A stretch of 64,000 bases of DNA from a virus, in the IMG/VR virus record IMGVR_UViG_3300047673_000158, positions 19,412 to 83,411 of that record; one strand, written 5' to 3'. The notes under the pieces were generated by a model that was given only the letters and a program-made list of their open reading frames with translations, did not search any database and had not been told where the DNA came from. How positions within the stretch are numbered: position 1 is the stretch's first letter; each line of letters opens with the position of its first letter. Below, in pieces: positions 1-6,892 of the stretch. Position numbers and translations under genes: made by a program.

Positions 1-959
1 ATGGCAACAAAGTAAACCCGGCTGCTGACTGGATTGATTCGAAGCCATGGGACGGCATACCGCGCATTGAGGCGCTGGCCGACACGCTGGACGCAGCAGA
101 CCCGGAACTGGCCCGCGTGCTGGTGAAACGCTGGATGATTGGCGCCGTGGCGTGTGCGTTCGAAAACCACGGATTTGCCATGCAAGGCGTGCTGGTGTTG
201 CAGGGCGCGCAAGGCGCAGGTAAGACGACGTGGATTATGGGGCTGGCCGACAATAACCGCGATCTGGCCGCCGAATCCGTGATTTTGAACCCGGCCGACA
301 AAGACAGCGTGAAGCAGTTCGCATCTTACTGGCTGGTAGAGTTGGGCGAACTGGAAGCGACTTTCAGTAAGTCAGACATTACCGCGCTGCGCGGCTTCCT
401 CACCAAAAAGGTTGACGAACTGCGCCTGCCGTATGCGAAGGCCACAAGCAAATTTCCACGACGCACGGCGGCTGCCGCGTCCGTGAATGATCGGGCGTAT
501 CTGCGCGACGAAACGGGGAACCGGCGATACTGGACGATTGAGTGCGGCGCAGGCTTGAACGGTATGCACGGGATCGACATACAGCAGGCATGGGCCGAAG
601 CGAAGGTGCTTTACCTGGCTGGCGAGCGGCACCCGTTGACCAAAGATGAAATGGAGCGCCTGTCTGAGTCGAACATGACCTACACAGAACGCAATCCGCT
701 GTCCGACTTGATTATGGACCGCTTCGATTGGGAAAGCCTGTCCGTGGTCAAAATGTCGGCAACTGACGTTTGCATTGCGGTGGGTTACGACAAGCCGACC
801 ACCAAACAGGTGAAGGACGCGGGCACGATCCTGCGCAAGGCGACCGGCAAAGAGCCTTCCCGTTCGAACGGCCGCGTTGTGTTCGCTGTACCACCTTTGA
901 AGCGAAACAGTTACAAACAGGAACAAAATTTCGAAGACGACAACAGCCGCCCTTTCTAA
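1..959 (+). CDS. Toprim-VirE primase/helicase, C-terminal part (unit A, cut by window edge)
   Basis: The reading frame is open from the first base, so this is the 3' part of a longer gene; the complete homologue lies at 42319-44730 (803 aa), and about 318 residues are visible here. It carries the VirE-family ATPase region with a Walker A (GAQGAGKTT), the downstream WLVELGELEATFSKSD block and the RRYWTIE block. The family acts as a phage or plasmid primase-helicase in replication initiation. The last ~50 residues form a small winged-helix-like tail with an RSNG motif, also seen in the protein at 5059. Identity to the unit-B copy is very high, with scattered substitutions. The ATG at 117 is internal and is not the start. 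Confidence 0.85.
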   Translation, partial: GNKVNPAADWIDSKPWDGIPRIEALADTLDAADPELARVLVKRWMIGAVACAFENHGFAMQGVLVLQGAQGAGKTTWIMGLADNNRDLAAESVILNPADKDSVKQFASYWLVELGELEATFSKSDITALRGFLTKKVDELRLPYAKATSKFPRRTAAAASVNDRAYLRDETGNRRYWTIECGAGLNGMHGIDIQQAWAEAKVLYLAGERHPLTKDEMERLSESNMTYTERNPLSDLIMDRFDWESLSVVKMSATDVCIAVGYDKPTTKQVKDAGTILRKATGKEPSRSNGRVVFAVPPLKRNSYKQEQNFEDDNSRPF

Positions 960-1041
960 AATTTGCTAAACTGCGCCCACATGCCCGATGATTCGGGCTT
1001 TGTCAACGGCGGGGATTACAAAATTGTGAAAGGGGAAGGCC

Positions 1042-1245
1042 ATGGGATCATTGCTCAACGAACAGGAAGCGCGTGAATTACTGGACGGATTCGGCAAGGC
1101 TAACAGCCTGGAGGAAGCCGAACTGCGCGGAATGCAGCGCATGTTGTCGCTTGTGTGCAACAGCGGAAAACGAGACTTCCCCACGCTGGTGGGGCGCATG
1201 CGCCGTGTGATCGAGGCAGCGCGCGAGGAAACGACGGCGCACTAA
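1042..1245 (+). CDS. small conserved helical protein
   Basis: 67 aa, acidic and probably all-helical, with no recognised domain. ATG is preceded by a strong ribosome site (AAGGGGAAGG). It follows the primase gene by 82 bases and ends just before a strong terminator, so it is probably the last gene of the early transcript. The unit-B copy at 44813 differs at two residues, showing strong conservation while nearby small genes are swapped. Function unknown. Confidence 0.7.
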   Translation: MGSLLNEQEARELLDGFGKANSLEEAELRGMQRMLSLVCNSGKRDFPTLVGRMRRVIEAAREETTAH

Positions 1246-1267
1246 TGACGACAGCACGTAAGCGATT

Positions 1268-1292
1268 AAGCCACCTTCGGGTGGCTTTTTTA
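1268..1292 (+). terminator. Rho-independent terminator
   Basis: Stem AAGCCACC / GGTGGCTT with a TTCG tetraloop and a T run. It ends the primase-1042 transcript. The same hairpin is reused at 2223 and in unit B at 45039 and 46118. Confidence 0.9.
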
Positions 1293-1309
1293 TTTGTGCG
1301 GCAAAATGC

Positions 1310-1338
1310 TTGCGTTTCCCTAGGGAAACATGGAAAAT
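1310..1338 (+). promoter_or_regulatory. promoter with 16-bp palindromic operator in the spacer
   Basis: -35 TTGCGT (1310-1315), 17-base spacer, -10 GAAAAT (1333-1338). The spacer region contains a perfect palindrome, GTTTCCCTAGGGAAAC (1314-1329). The -10 overlaps a one-mismatch copy of the dispersed 13-mer (1333-1345). It probably drives the gene at 1371. The arrangement recurs at 2280, 36955, 45082 and 46173, and on the minus strand at 31503. Confidence 0.6.
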
Positions 1339-1370
1339 CGCTTTCATTGACAACGAAGGCGGGGTGCGAG

Positions 1371-1616
1371 ATGAACGAAGCGAAGGCAATCGAATATGCA
1401 ACCGTGCATTCTGTCACGGTTTCGACGGATAGAAAGAGCGGAAAGGGGGCGCGGGCGTTTGCGTGGTTTCGTGCTGGTGGTTTCGTCGTTCGATCGATTG
1501 CGGGGCAGCAATGGCGCGTGATCGGCGATGATGGCGCGACGTTCACTGGTAGGCGCGGGCAGTGCATAGAATTCTGCGTGAATGCGACGGTTATGCGCCG
1601 CTCCGATGTCGTTTAA
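1371..1616 (+). CDS. hypothetical small protein
   Basis: 81 aa, starting at the ATG just downstream of the operator-bearing promoter. The positional equivalent in unit B (45145) has the same N-terminal pattern (MNE-DAIE-A...VTV-TD) but a different body, so the pair is diverged or partly replaced. The protein looks beta-rich and arginine-rich. No domain is recognised and function is unknown. Confidence 0.6.
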   Translation: MNEAKAIEYATVHSVTVSTDRKSGKGARAFAWFRAGGFVVRSIAGQQWRVIGDDGATFTGRRGQCIEFCVNATVMRRSDVV

Positions 1617-1621
1617 CAACC

Positions 1622-1643
1622 AGCCCGCCAAGCGCGGGCTTTT
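1622..1643 (+). terminator. hairpin terminator
   Basis: AGCCCGC / GCGGGCT stem with a 5-base loop and a short TTTT tail, between the genes at 1371 and 1661. The short T run suggests partial readthrough. Confidence 0.6.
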
Positions 1644-1660
1644 CCATGGAGAAACAAAGG

Positions 1661-1993
1661 ATGGCGAATCAAACCCTGGCGGAAATGATCGCGGCGCGTG
1701 ACGAGCTAACGCGCCAGATTGACGAGTTGCAGGCGGCAACCAGGGCCGAAGCGGTGCGGACGGTGGCGGCGCTGATCGCTGAACACGACATGACGGCGCA
1801 CGAAGTGGGGCTGGTGAGAACGCGGCACATCAAGCCTGGCCGCAAAGGTGCGCCGACGTTCAAGCAGAAGGCGAAGCGACCGCCTAACCCGCCGAAGTAT
1901 CGGGACCCGAAGACGGGCGCGACGTGGACGGGGAACGGCAAGGCACCTGCCTGGCTGAACGGGCAGGATCGGGACGAGTTTCTAATCTATTGA
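1661..1993 (+). CDS. H-NS family DNA-binding protein
   Basis: 110 aa. The N-terminal ~50 residues form an alpha-helical oligomerisation segment; a basic proline-rich linker follows, and residues 80-99 carry the H-NS DNA-binding signature (YRDPKTGATWTGNGKAPAWL). H-NS proteins bind AT-rich DNA in the minor groove and silence genes. A phage copy could modulate host silencing or its own accessory genes. The ATG at 1661 has GGAG nine bases upstream and matches the length of the unit-B copy; an upstream in-frame ATG at 1646 is less likely. Confidence 0.85.
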   Translation: MANQTLAEMIAARDELTRQIDELQAATRAEAVRTVAALIAEHDMTAHEVGLVRTRHIKPGRKGAPTFKQKAKRPPNPPKYRDPKTGATWTGNGKAPAWLNGQDRDEFLIY

Positions 1994-2060
1994 GGGGCGG
2001 CGCCCGCGAAAGGTGAGGAAATGCGGGATACAATGGGCCGCCAACAACACGGGGTGGTAC

Positions 2061-2201
2061 ATGGTCCTGTTCCTTCTGTTTTTAATATTCGCGCTGCTGT
2101 TTTTTGTGGCGGCGCTTTGGTACTTCCTTCTGGCGCTGTCGCTGTTCCGTGCAGTGAGTACATTGCAGCGGGCGAAACCACGGCGCGAACACGCACACTA
2201 G
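2061..2201 (+). CDS. small membrane protein
   Basis: 46 aa: one long hydrophobic helix (about residues 2-30) and a basic tail ending REHAH. The ATG at 2061 follows ACGGGGTGG. The unit-B homologue at 45955 has exactly the same length with many conservative changes, which supports this start over an upstream in-frame one. Function unknown; possibly membrane-targeted early takeover. Confidence 0.6.
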   Translation: MVLFLLFLIFALLFFVAALWYFLLALSLFRAVSTLQRAKPRREHAH

Positions 2202-2222
2202 ACCCGCGCGATAGTCACTTTC

Positions 2223-2246
2223 AAGCCACCTTCGGGTGGCTTTTTT
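2223..2246 (+). terminator. Rho-independent terminator
   Basis: Same AAGCCACC-TTCG-GGTGGC hairpin with T run as at 1268. It is directly preceded by a one-mismatch copy of the dispersed 13-mer (GATAGTCACTTTC, 2210-2222). Confidence 0.9.
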
Positions 2247-2279
2247 GTTGCGTTTTTTCGTTTAAACGCAAAACGGTGC

Positions 2280-2308
2280 TTGTGTTTGCTTATGGAAACA
2301 TTTATGAT
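2280..2308 (+). promoter_or_regulatory. promoter with operator GTTTGCTTATGGAAAC
   Basis: -35 TTGTGT (2280-2285), 17-base spacer, -10 TATGAT (2303-2308); operator-like element at 2284-2299. It drives the gene at 2344. Unit B keeps the same promoter (46173) although the gene behind it is different. Confidence 0.65.
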
Positions 2309-2343
2309 TCTTCCATCGACAACGAAACACGAAGTGGAACGAA

Positions 2344-2541
2344 ATGAACGCAATCTACAAGCACATTCGCGCAGCATACAAGGCAGGTCAAATGTCTAAC
2401 ATTGCTATCGAGCGCGCCGAAGATGGAAACGGTTGTTTCGTTCGCGCGAATGGCAAATTTCTGCAATGGTTTGCGTCCGTGAATCTTGCTGAACAGGAAA
2501 TAGCAAAGCAGCAATCCAAGTGCGCTAAGTTCATTGCATAA
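2344..2541 (+). CDS. hypothetical small protein
   Basis: 65 aa with no recognised domain. First gene behind the 2280 promoter. In unit B the same slot holds an unrelated 73-aa protein (46238), so this is a cassette position where the promoter is kept and the payload changes. A hairpin (GCCCGC-TTCG-GCGGGC, 2552-2567) without a T run follows. Confidence 0.6.
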   Translation: MNAIYKHIRAAYKAGQMSNIAIERAEDGNGCFVRANGKFLQWFASVNLAEQEIAKQQSKCAKFIA

Positions 2542-2589
2542 CCAGCTAACCGCGCCCGCTTCGGCGGGCATCAATGAGGGGATGCGGAA

Positions 2590-2769
2590 ATGGAAAAGCA
2601 AATTGCAATCAAACACGCGCCGCGCAATTGGTCTTCGCTGAAGCGCTTCGCATGGTCGGACCAGCGCCCTTTTGTGGTGTACGTGGACGGCCAGATAGCG
2701 AAGGATAAGAAAGGCAACGAACGCCGGTTTTCGACGGCCGAAGGCGCCAGAAAAGCGTTTTCAAAATAA
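2590..2769 (+). CDS. hypothetical small basic protein
   Basis: 59 aa from the ATG at 2590, preceded by GAGGGGATGCGGAA. Rich in Lys, Arg and aromatic residues, with a VVYVDGQIA strand and a RRFSTAEGARKAF helix; this resembles the small phage proteins that modify host processes, but no family is recognised. The unit-B slot (46503) encodes an unrelated 63-aa acidic protein. Confidence 0.5.
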   Translation: MEKQIAIKHAPRNWSSLKRFAWSDQRPFVVYVDGQIAKDKKGNERRFSTAEGARKAFSK

Positions 2770-2775
2770 ACACCA

Positions 2776-2798
2776 AGCCCGCCGCGCGCGGGCTTTTC
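2776..2798 (+). terminator. hairpin terminator
   Basis: AGCCCGC / GCGGGCT stem followed by TTTT, after the gene at 2590. Conserved in unit B at 46701. Confidence 0.65.
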
Positions 2799-2842
2799 CA
2801 CTGAAACGGTGGCCGGTGCCGCCGTCGTTCGGAATCCTGAAA

Positions 2843-3037
2843 ATGACTATCAAAAATCGGGCGAAGGTGGCGGAACGGGCAAAGGCTTACGATGCAGCCA
2901 CGGTGCCGACGACGGTGCTAATTTATGCCCTGGCTGACGCAGTGGCGCAGAGTGTCGCAGATGCTACCGGGGCGCCGGTTGATTTCGTGATTCATGGTGT
3001 GGTTAAAATTTCCAGGCAGCCGCAGAAGGCGGCATAG
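2843..3037 (+). CDS. conserved small protein
   Basis: 64 aa, with an N-terminal helix (MTIKNRAKVAERAKAYDAA), a second helix and a C-terminal strand ending RQPQKAA. Conserved in unit B at 46769. The ATG at 2843 was chosen; an in-frame GTG at 2816 is possible because the DNA upstream is also conserved. No function recognised. Confidence 0.55.
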   Translation: MTIKNRAKVAERAKAYDAATVPTTVLIYALADAVAQSVADATGAPVDFVIHGVVKISRQPQKAA

Positions 3038-3047
3038 GGGGGGTTGT

Positions 3048-3578
3048 GTGAAGGGTCAAATTGAACTGGTGTTGCGCTGGGCTTGCCCGTGCGAAAACAA
3101 CGAAGAATTGCAGGTGGTTTCCCGCCTGCCAGCATGGGCGAATTGCGCAATGGGCGAGGCTACGTTCCGCGAAGCCTGGGCGCAGTTCGCTGGTGAGATT
3201 AAGGCGCATTCGCCTGCCGCGCCATCGGTCGAGCAGGACGAGCGCGGGGCGTTCGAGCGAGCATTGATTAGCTATGCCATGGACGAGGCAGAGAGCACCG
3301 ACGCGGAGGTAATCAGGCAATCACGGGCGCGAGTAATGGCCTTGTTCGACGCCGCCCGCGCCGCATCAACTTCCGCCAATGTGGCGCAGGGAGAGAAGCG
3401 CGATGCGAAAAGCGACCGCTATTTCTTGGTCGTTGAAAATGGCTCTTATCTGATAGTTGATCGCGAAAGAAGTGAGATGCGGGGAGACGAGCCTGACTAC
3501 TTTGTATTGGCGTGGACACCGAATAAAGACGATGCCAAGTTTGTGTGTGATGTCATGAACGAGTCAAGGGAGTTTTAA
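3048..3578 (+). CDS. hypothetical accessory protein
   Basis: 176 aa from a GTG behind a run of seven G residues that can serve as a ribosome site; an upstream ATG at 2994 would overlap the previous gene. The C-terminal half (DRYFLVVENGSYLIVDR...) reads like a small beta domain. It shares the 15-base stretch CAATGTGGCGCAGGG with the next gene, which suggests exchange between these linker regions. Unit B has an unrelated gene here. Function unknown. Confidence 0.5.
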   Translation: MKGQIELVLRWACPCENNEELQVVSRLPAWANCAMGEATFREAWAQFAGEIKAHSPAAPSVEQDERGAFERALISYAMDEAESTDAEVIRQSRARVMALFDAARAASTSANVAQGEKRDAKSDRYFLVVENGSYLIVDRERSEMRGDEPDYFVLAWTPNKDDAKFVCDVMNESREF

Positions 3579-4073
3579 ATGAAACTGACATCTGACGCTA
3601 AAGGCACTGACGCGGCGCGCCGTTATTTGGCCGAGCTTTTGAGAAACGGAAACGGCTCAAATCAATACGCGGATTACATTCGTCATGAACTGGCGGGCGA
3701 CTTCGCGTGGGAATTGGTGAACCGCCTTCTTTACCCCAATGTGGCGCAGGGTGCGGAGGCGGTGTATCAGCAGCAGTATCGCGGCGAAGGCGTGTGGCGA
3801 GACATGCCGAAAGATAAGTGGGACGAGAAACAAGCCGGAATCCTCGCGAGTGACCAACGATTCCGCATCGTCTACACCGCCCCGCCAGCACAGACAGCGC
3901 TCACGGCAACATGCGGACAACTTATCGCCGCTTGCACCGCATACAACGAAGAAATGCGAAAGCGAAACACAGCCAACGTTGGTATGGCGGCGCCTGATGC
4001 GATGCGCAAAGCCATCGACGCCGCCATGACCGCCGCTCAATCAGCAAGCGGGGAAACGAAATGCGGCCAATAA
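3579..4073 (+). CDS. hypothetical accessory protein (Ead/Ea22-style)
   Basis: 164 aa, starting directly after the stop of the previous gene. It contains a WRDMPKDKWDE ... FRIVYTAPPAQ segment of the kind found in short phage accessory proteins of the Ead/Ea22 or DUF551 style, followed by a helical tail. The assignment is by pattern only. No counterpart in unit B. Confidence 0.45.
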   Translation: MKLTSDAKGTDAARRYLAELLRNGNGSNQYADYIRHELAGDFAWELVNRLLYPNVAQGAEAVYQQQYRGEGVWRDMPKDKWDEKQAGILASDQRFRIVYTAPPAQTALTATCGQLIAACTAYNEEMRKRNTANVGMAAPDAMRKAIDAAMTAAQSASGETKCGQ

Positions 4074-4279
4074 CAAACGCCGACCTATGGGACATTCTGA
4101 CCCAGGCGGAAAGCCGGGTGCGCGAGTATGCCGGAACTGAATTCGACCACGTGGCGAAGCATGCGCAGGAAACCGTGGATTTGGTCATGGCGCGGCTGGA
4201 ACGTAAAGGACTTACGCGGGTGGATTTGGAAGGGCTGGCGGGTATCGAGCGCATGGCTGTGGCGTGTGCGGGTGTTTAA
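4061..4279 (+). CDS. conserved small helical protein
   Basis: 72 aa, overlapping the previous gene by 13 bases. The core (ILTQAESRV-YAGTEFDHVAKHAQ-TVDLVMA) is nearly identical in the unit-B homologue at 48151, although the genes upstream differ completely. Function unknown. Confidence 0.6.
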   Translation: MRPITNADLWDILTQAESRVREYAGTEFDHVAKHAQETVDLVMARLERKGLTRVDLEGLAGIERMAVACAGV

Positions 4280-4326
4280 TCAACCAGGCGGCCACGGGGT
4301 GGCCGTCGATTTGCGAGGGTGGCGAA

Positions 4327-4824
4327 ATGACGAAAGCGGTAATCATAGTGGGCAGCCCGGCCGACAGCGCGACGCAGTGCGCCAGTGCGCTTGCGCAGCA
4401 CTTCGGGAAAACCGACATTGAGCATGCGGACCTGCCTGCCGACTTCTACACAGGCGGCGCATTCCCGGATAACGCGCTGGTGTTGACGACGGATGACGAC
4501 TTGGCCGTGCATCACAAGACAATCCACGGCGCGACGGTGTACACGTTTAAGGAAGCGGCGCTGGCGGCCGGGCTTAACAACGGCATGCGCGAGCCGGTGG
4601 ACGGCGTGCTGGACGGATACGCGGCCGTTCGCGTGAATAGCTCGCTGCCTCACGTGGCCGTGCTTGATTCTGTGGGCAAGGGGATTTTTACGCTGCCTGT
4701 CGATTACACCGCCCAGCAGGTGAATACAGCGATACGCATTTATGAACAGGCGTGGAAGTGCGGCCATGCATTCGGCGCGGACTTCGTTCGGCATTCAATC
4801 CGCAATGCGTTGGGTATCGTATAG
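4327..4824 (+). CDS. degenerate P-loop protein, paired with an intact one in unit B
   Basis: 165 aa. It aligns with the unit-B protein at 48432 through AQHFGK, DLP-DF, NALVLT, HH and VYTF, but the unit-B Walker A (GPQGCGKTT) is replaced by GSPADSATQ, so nucleotide binding is probably lost. It is either a decayed NTPase or one repurposed for a structural role. ATG at 4327 with GAGGGTGG upstream. It ends the accessory transcript; a terminator follows. Confidence 0.6.
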   Translation: MTKAVIIVGSPADSATQCASALAQHFGKTDIEHADLPADFYTGGAFPDNALVLTTDDDLAVHHKTIHGATVYTFKEAALAAGLNNGMREPVDGVLDGYAAVRVNSSLPHVAVLDSVGKGIFTLPVDYTAQQVNTAIRIYEQAWKCGHAFGADFVRHSIRNALGIV

Positions 4825-4851
4825 CCGCTTTCTTCGTACCCTCTACTACAC

Positions 4852-4875
4852 AAGCCACCCTAGGGTGGCTTTTTT
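4852..4875 (+). terminator. Rho-independent terminator
   Basis: CAAGCCACCCTAGGGTGGCT stem with TTTTTT. It closes the accessory operon before the repeat-rich region. Same hairpin in unit B at 49033. Confidence 0.9.
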
Positions 4876-4879
4876 GTTT

Positions 4880-5058
4880 CCAAAAAACAACGCGTGTACG
4901 TAGTGAATGAAGGTAAGTAATGACACCACCCACATTCACTTTCATTCGCACTTGCTTACTTTGATGTACTTGTGGATAATGTAAATCACCGCGTTACCTA
5001 TTAGTAACCTGTTCTGATTCACTGTTTGACTGCATATCATCCACTACACCCTAAGACC
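4880..5058. other. AT-richer region with a DnaA box; candidate control or replication region
   Basis: No gene. It contains an exact DnaA-type box (TGTGGATAA) near 4972, inverted GAATGAARGT elements and a GTTAC-N6-GTAAC palindrome. In unit B the equivalent stretch (49057-49240) keeps the CACTTGCTTA-TTTGAT block but not the exact DnaA box. It lies directly upstream of the winged-helix protein at 5059. Confidence 0.35.
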
Positions 5059-5640
5059 ATGAAAACCATTATCGAACTGATCCACGAAGCGAACCGGATA
5101 GCGCATAACGAAGCCATTGGCGAAATCACCGTGGACGGCATTCTAGTGGCGCTGGCGACGCTGGAAGCGGCCAGCGGGAAGCGTACGCGCCGCACGCCTG
5201 ACGAGTTCAACCCGGCCGACCACGACGCGGTGGCTAACCTGGTTGCCAATCTCGCAGAAGACGTGGTGAGCGCTTCCATGGTCTATCGCGAGTTATACGG
5301 CCGCACGGGCACCACGGCCGAACTGCGCACCGTGTCGGACGCGCTGCGGGCCTGTGAGTGGGTGCCGTACAAGTCCAATGGGCGCACCAAGTGGCGGCGC
5401 AAGACCATCGCGGAAGACGGCCTGCTGGGGCTGGAAAACGGCCAGGAAATCTATGACCGCGTGCTGGCGTGGGGCGAGAGTGTGCCGCGTTTCCGTGACA
5501 CCGCATCCACCATTTTCCGCCGTGTCATGGGGCGCGATCCGGTGGGGCATGAGGCGCGCGCGGCTGGCGCTGCCCTGCGTGACCTGGGCGCACTGTCGCG
5601 ACGCTCGAATGGCAGCCTGATTTACGAGAAACGCGGGTAA
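5059..5640 (+). CDS. putative winged-helix DNA-binding protein of the control region
   Basis: 193 aa. The N-terminal ~75 residues are helical. Two related segments follow: residues 95-115 (ALRACEWVPYKSNGRTKW) and 169-191 (AALRDLGALSRRSNGSLIYE). Both match the pattern at the C-terminus of the Toprim-VirE protein (ILRKATG...SRSNGRVVF), suggesting repeated small winged helices that read phage DNA. The gene sits between two repeat-rich noncoding stretches, so a role as replication regulator or iteron-binding protein is inferred. The ATG at 5059 was chosen over 5026 because unit B (49241) conserves from this Met onward. Confidence 0.5.
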   Translation: MKTIIELIHEANRIAHNEAIGEITVDGILVALATLEAASGKRTRRTPDEFNPADHDAVANLVANLAEDVVSASMVYRELYGRTGTTAELRTVSDALRACEWVPYKSNGRTKWRRKTIAEDGLLGLENGQEIYDRVLAWGESVPRFRDTASTIFRRVMGRDPVGHEARAAGAALRDLGALSRRSNGSLIYEKRG

Positions 5641-5643
5641 CGC

Positions 5644-5682
5644 TACCCTGGAACCCTGCGCACTTACCTGCCATCTACCCTG
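5644..5682 (+). repeat. short direct repeats of the TACCCTG type
   Basis: TACCCTG at 5644 and 5676, with related ACCCTG (5653) and TTACCTG (5664) between them, roughly one helical turn apart. Unit B has TACACTG or TACCCTG at 49826, 49834, 49846 and 49858. This is the pattern of iterons or a multi-site operator just after the winged-helix gene. Confidence 0.5.
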
Positions 5683-5687
5683 TCACG

Positions 5688-5709
5688 AAGCCTTGCCCGG
5701 CAAGGCTTT
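5688..5709 (+). terminator. hairpin, possible terminator
   Basis: AAGCCTTGCC / GCAAGGCTT with a 2-base loop and a short T run. Conserved in unit B at 49870-49891. Confidence 0.55.
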
Positions 5710-5932
5710 AAGCCATTTAGGGTGCTTTAGTTAACCAGATTTACCAAATAACTAGGATGAAAGGGTATAGAGGTAATAAGTAGATATAAGCATTGTCTCT
5801 ATACCATAGCAAATCAAAACGTATAGAAATCACCGCCCTACCTACCCTGTAGCTTTTCCGGTAATAAATACCGATTTCCGCTCGCATTCTGTTAACATAA
5901 CCCCGCAGTGGCAATTTTTACCGAACGGGGCT
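5710..5932. promoter_or_regulatory. regulatory region with TATACC inverted repeats and a CGGTA palindrome
   Basis: No gene. It contains GGTATAGAG (5764-5772) and its inverse CTCTATACC (5797-5805), another GTATAGAA at about 5821, and the palindrome CGGTA-N5-TACCG (5859-5873). A TTTACCGAA block precedes the next start codon. Most of this is conserved in unit B (50042-50056 for the palindrome). Related TTACC elements occur in front of the helicase gene at 35427-35483, hinting at one regulator for both. The exact promoter is not clear. Confidence 0.4.
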
Positions 5933-6322
5933 ATGGACACTAAACCACTACCGGCAAGCGTGCAGGAAATCGCGGACGTGATCGGACGCGAACAGGCGTT
6001 ACACCTTGTGGCGAGTCTGCCGCGACGGAGTGACAACCGACCAGGCAAAGCGTGCAAGCGGCCAATGCTCTATGTGCCGCAGCGAATCACGATGGACCAC
6101 AAGCTGGTGGCCATATTGGGATTTGAAGACGCGGCAAAGATGGTTAATGCGTTCGGCGGTGAAAACCTGTATCCGGCGACGTGTTCCGAAAACAAGGGCG
6201 GCCGACCGAAGAAAAACACCGCCGTGGAAAGCAAGCCTGAGCAACCCGAAAATGTGGCCACTGTCCACAGCGGGGTTTTCCACATGCTATTTCCTTTCCA
6301 CGGGAGTCCTGCCCGTGTTTGA
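5933..6322 (+). CDS. putative Mor-like transcription regulator with an internal duplication
   Basis: 129 aa. Two similar halves: residues 8-52 (IADVIGREQALHLV ... RPMLYVPQRI) and 53-85 (LVAILGFEDAAKMV ... GGENLYPATC). Both follow the helix-plus-(L)Y(V/I)P pattern of the Mu Mor/C dimerisation domain. A Lys/Arg stretch (GGRPKKN) follows. It is the first gene of the lysis cluster and overlaps the holin start, so it may regulate lysis or late genes. The Mor assignment is pattern-based. Almost identical in unit B (50116). Confidence 0.45.
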   Translation: MDTKPLPASVQEIADVIGREQALHLVASLPRRSDNRPGKACKRPMLYVPQRITMDHKLVAILGFEDAAKMVNAFGGENLYPATCSENKGGRPKKNTAVESKPEQPENVATVHSGVFHMLFPFHGSPARV

Positions 6323-6635
6323 TCTAATCAGGCGGTTCCCTGGCGCTGAATGGGCGATAGCCGCCTTATTCGGCGCATTGGTAGCCATGCCATTCCATGA
6401 CGAACTGAAGACGCGTAAAGGCTTCGTGGTCTTCGTTCTCACTGGTGTGTGCTGCGGCTACTTTCTGACTGGCGCTGTCATGCGCTATTTCCACATCAAT
6501 CCTGAATCAGCCGGTGGCGTTGGTTTTCTGCTGGGCGCATTTGGCGGCAGCATGATTTCCGCCGTGATCCGCTCGATTAAGGAAGCCGACCTGTGGGCGC
6601 TGGTGAAAGCCCGTTTCGGCGGGGGCGCGCAATGA
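6315..6635 (+). CDS. holin-like membrane protein
   Basis: 106 aa from a GTG at 6315 with GGGAGT eight bases upstream; it overlaps the previous gene by 8 bases. Three hydrophobic stretches (about residues 11-28, 38-55 and 66-85) and a charged C-terminus suggest a phage holin of the three-helix type. It sits two genes before the endolysin. Conserved in unit B at 50498. Confidence 0.65.
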   Translation: MFDLIRRFPGAEWAIAALFGALVAMPFHDELKTRKGFVVFVLTGVCCGYFLTGAVMRYFHINPESAGGVGFLLGAFGGSMISAVIRSIKEADLWALVKARFGGGAQ

Positions 6636-6892
6636 ATGAAACCATAACCGTGGCGGCTGCAATCGTGCTGGCTCTGTGGGCGTGCTGGTGTGGTTTTTCG
6701 CGCAGCGTCAACGACGGCATTGTGGGCAAGGCGATTTACTTCTGGATCGCCGTTTCCTCATTGGCAATCGTGCTGGGCGTTGCGGAATTGCGGACATATC
6801 AAACGCTGATAGTCGCTTTCGCAATGCTGGGCGTTCGGCATTACTGGCTGCGATACGTCAAAAAACAGCTATTCAAAAAGGCGGCAGCGTAA
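6632..6892 (+). CDS. second holin-like or antiholin membrane protein
   Basis: 86 aa with three hydrophobic segments and a strongly basic C-terminus (RYVKKQLFKKAAA). Start and stop overlap neighbouring genes by 4 bases and 1 base, typical of a translationally coupled lysis cassette. Its codons include GATAGTCGCTTTC (6808-6820), a one-mismatch copy of the dispersed palindrome. With two holin-like genes, one may be the antiholin; which is which cannot be decided here. Confidence 0.6.
   Translation: MNETITVAAAIVLALWACWCGFSRSVNDGIVGKAIYFWIAVSSLAIVLGVAELRTYQTLIVAFAMLGVRHYWLRYVKKQLFKKAAA

Noticed and set aside
2021-2347. 108-codon frame overlapping the small membrane gene at 2061
   Set aside because: It runs across a strong terminator and a promoter, and is not conserved in unit B, while the 46-aa frame is.
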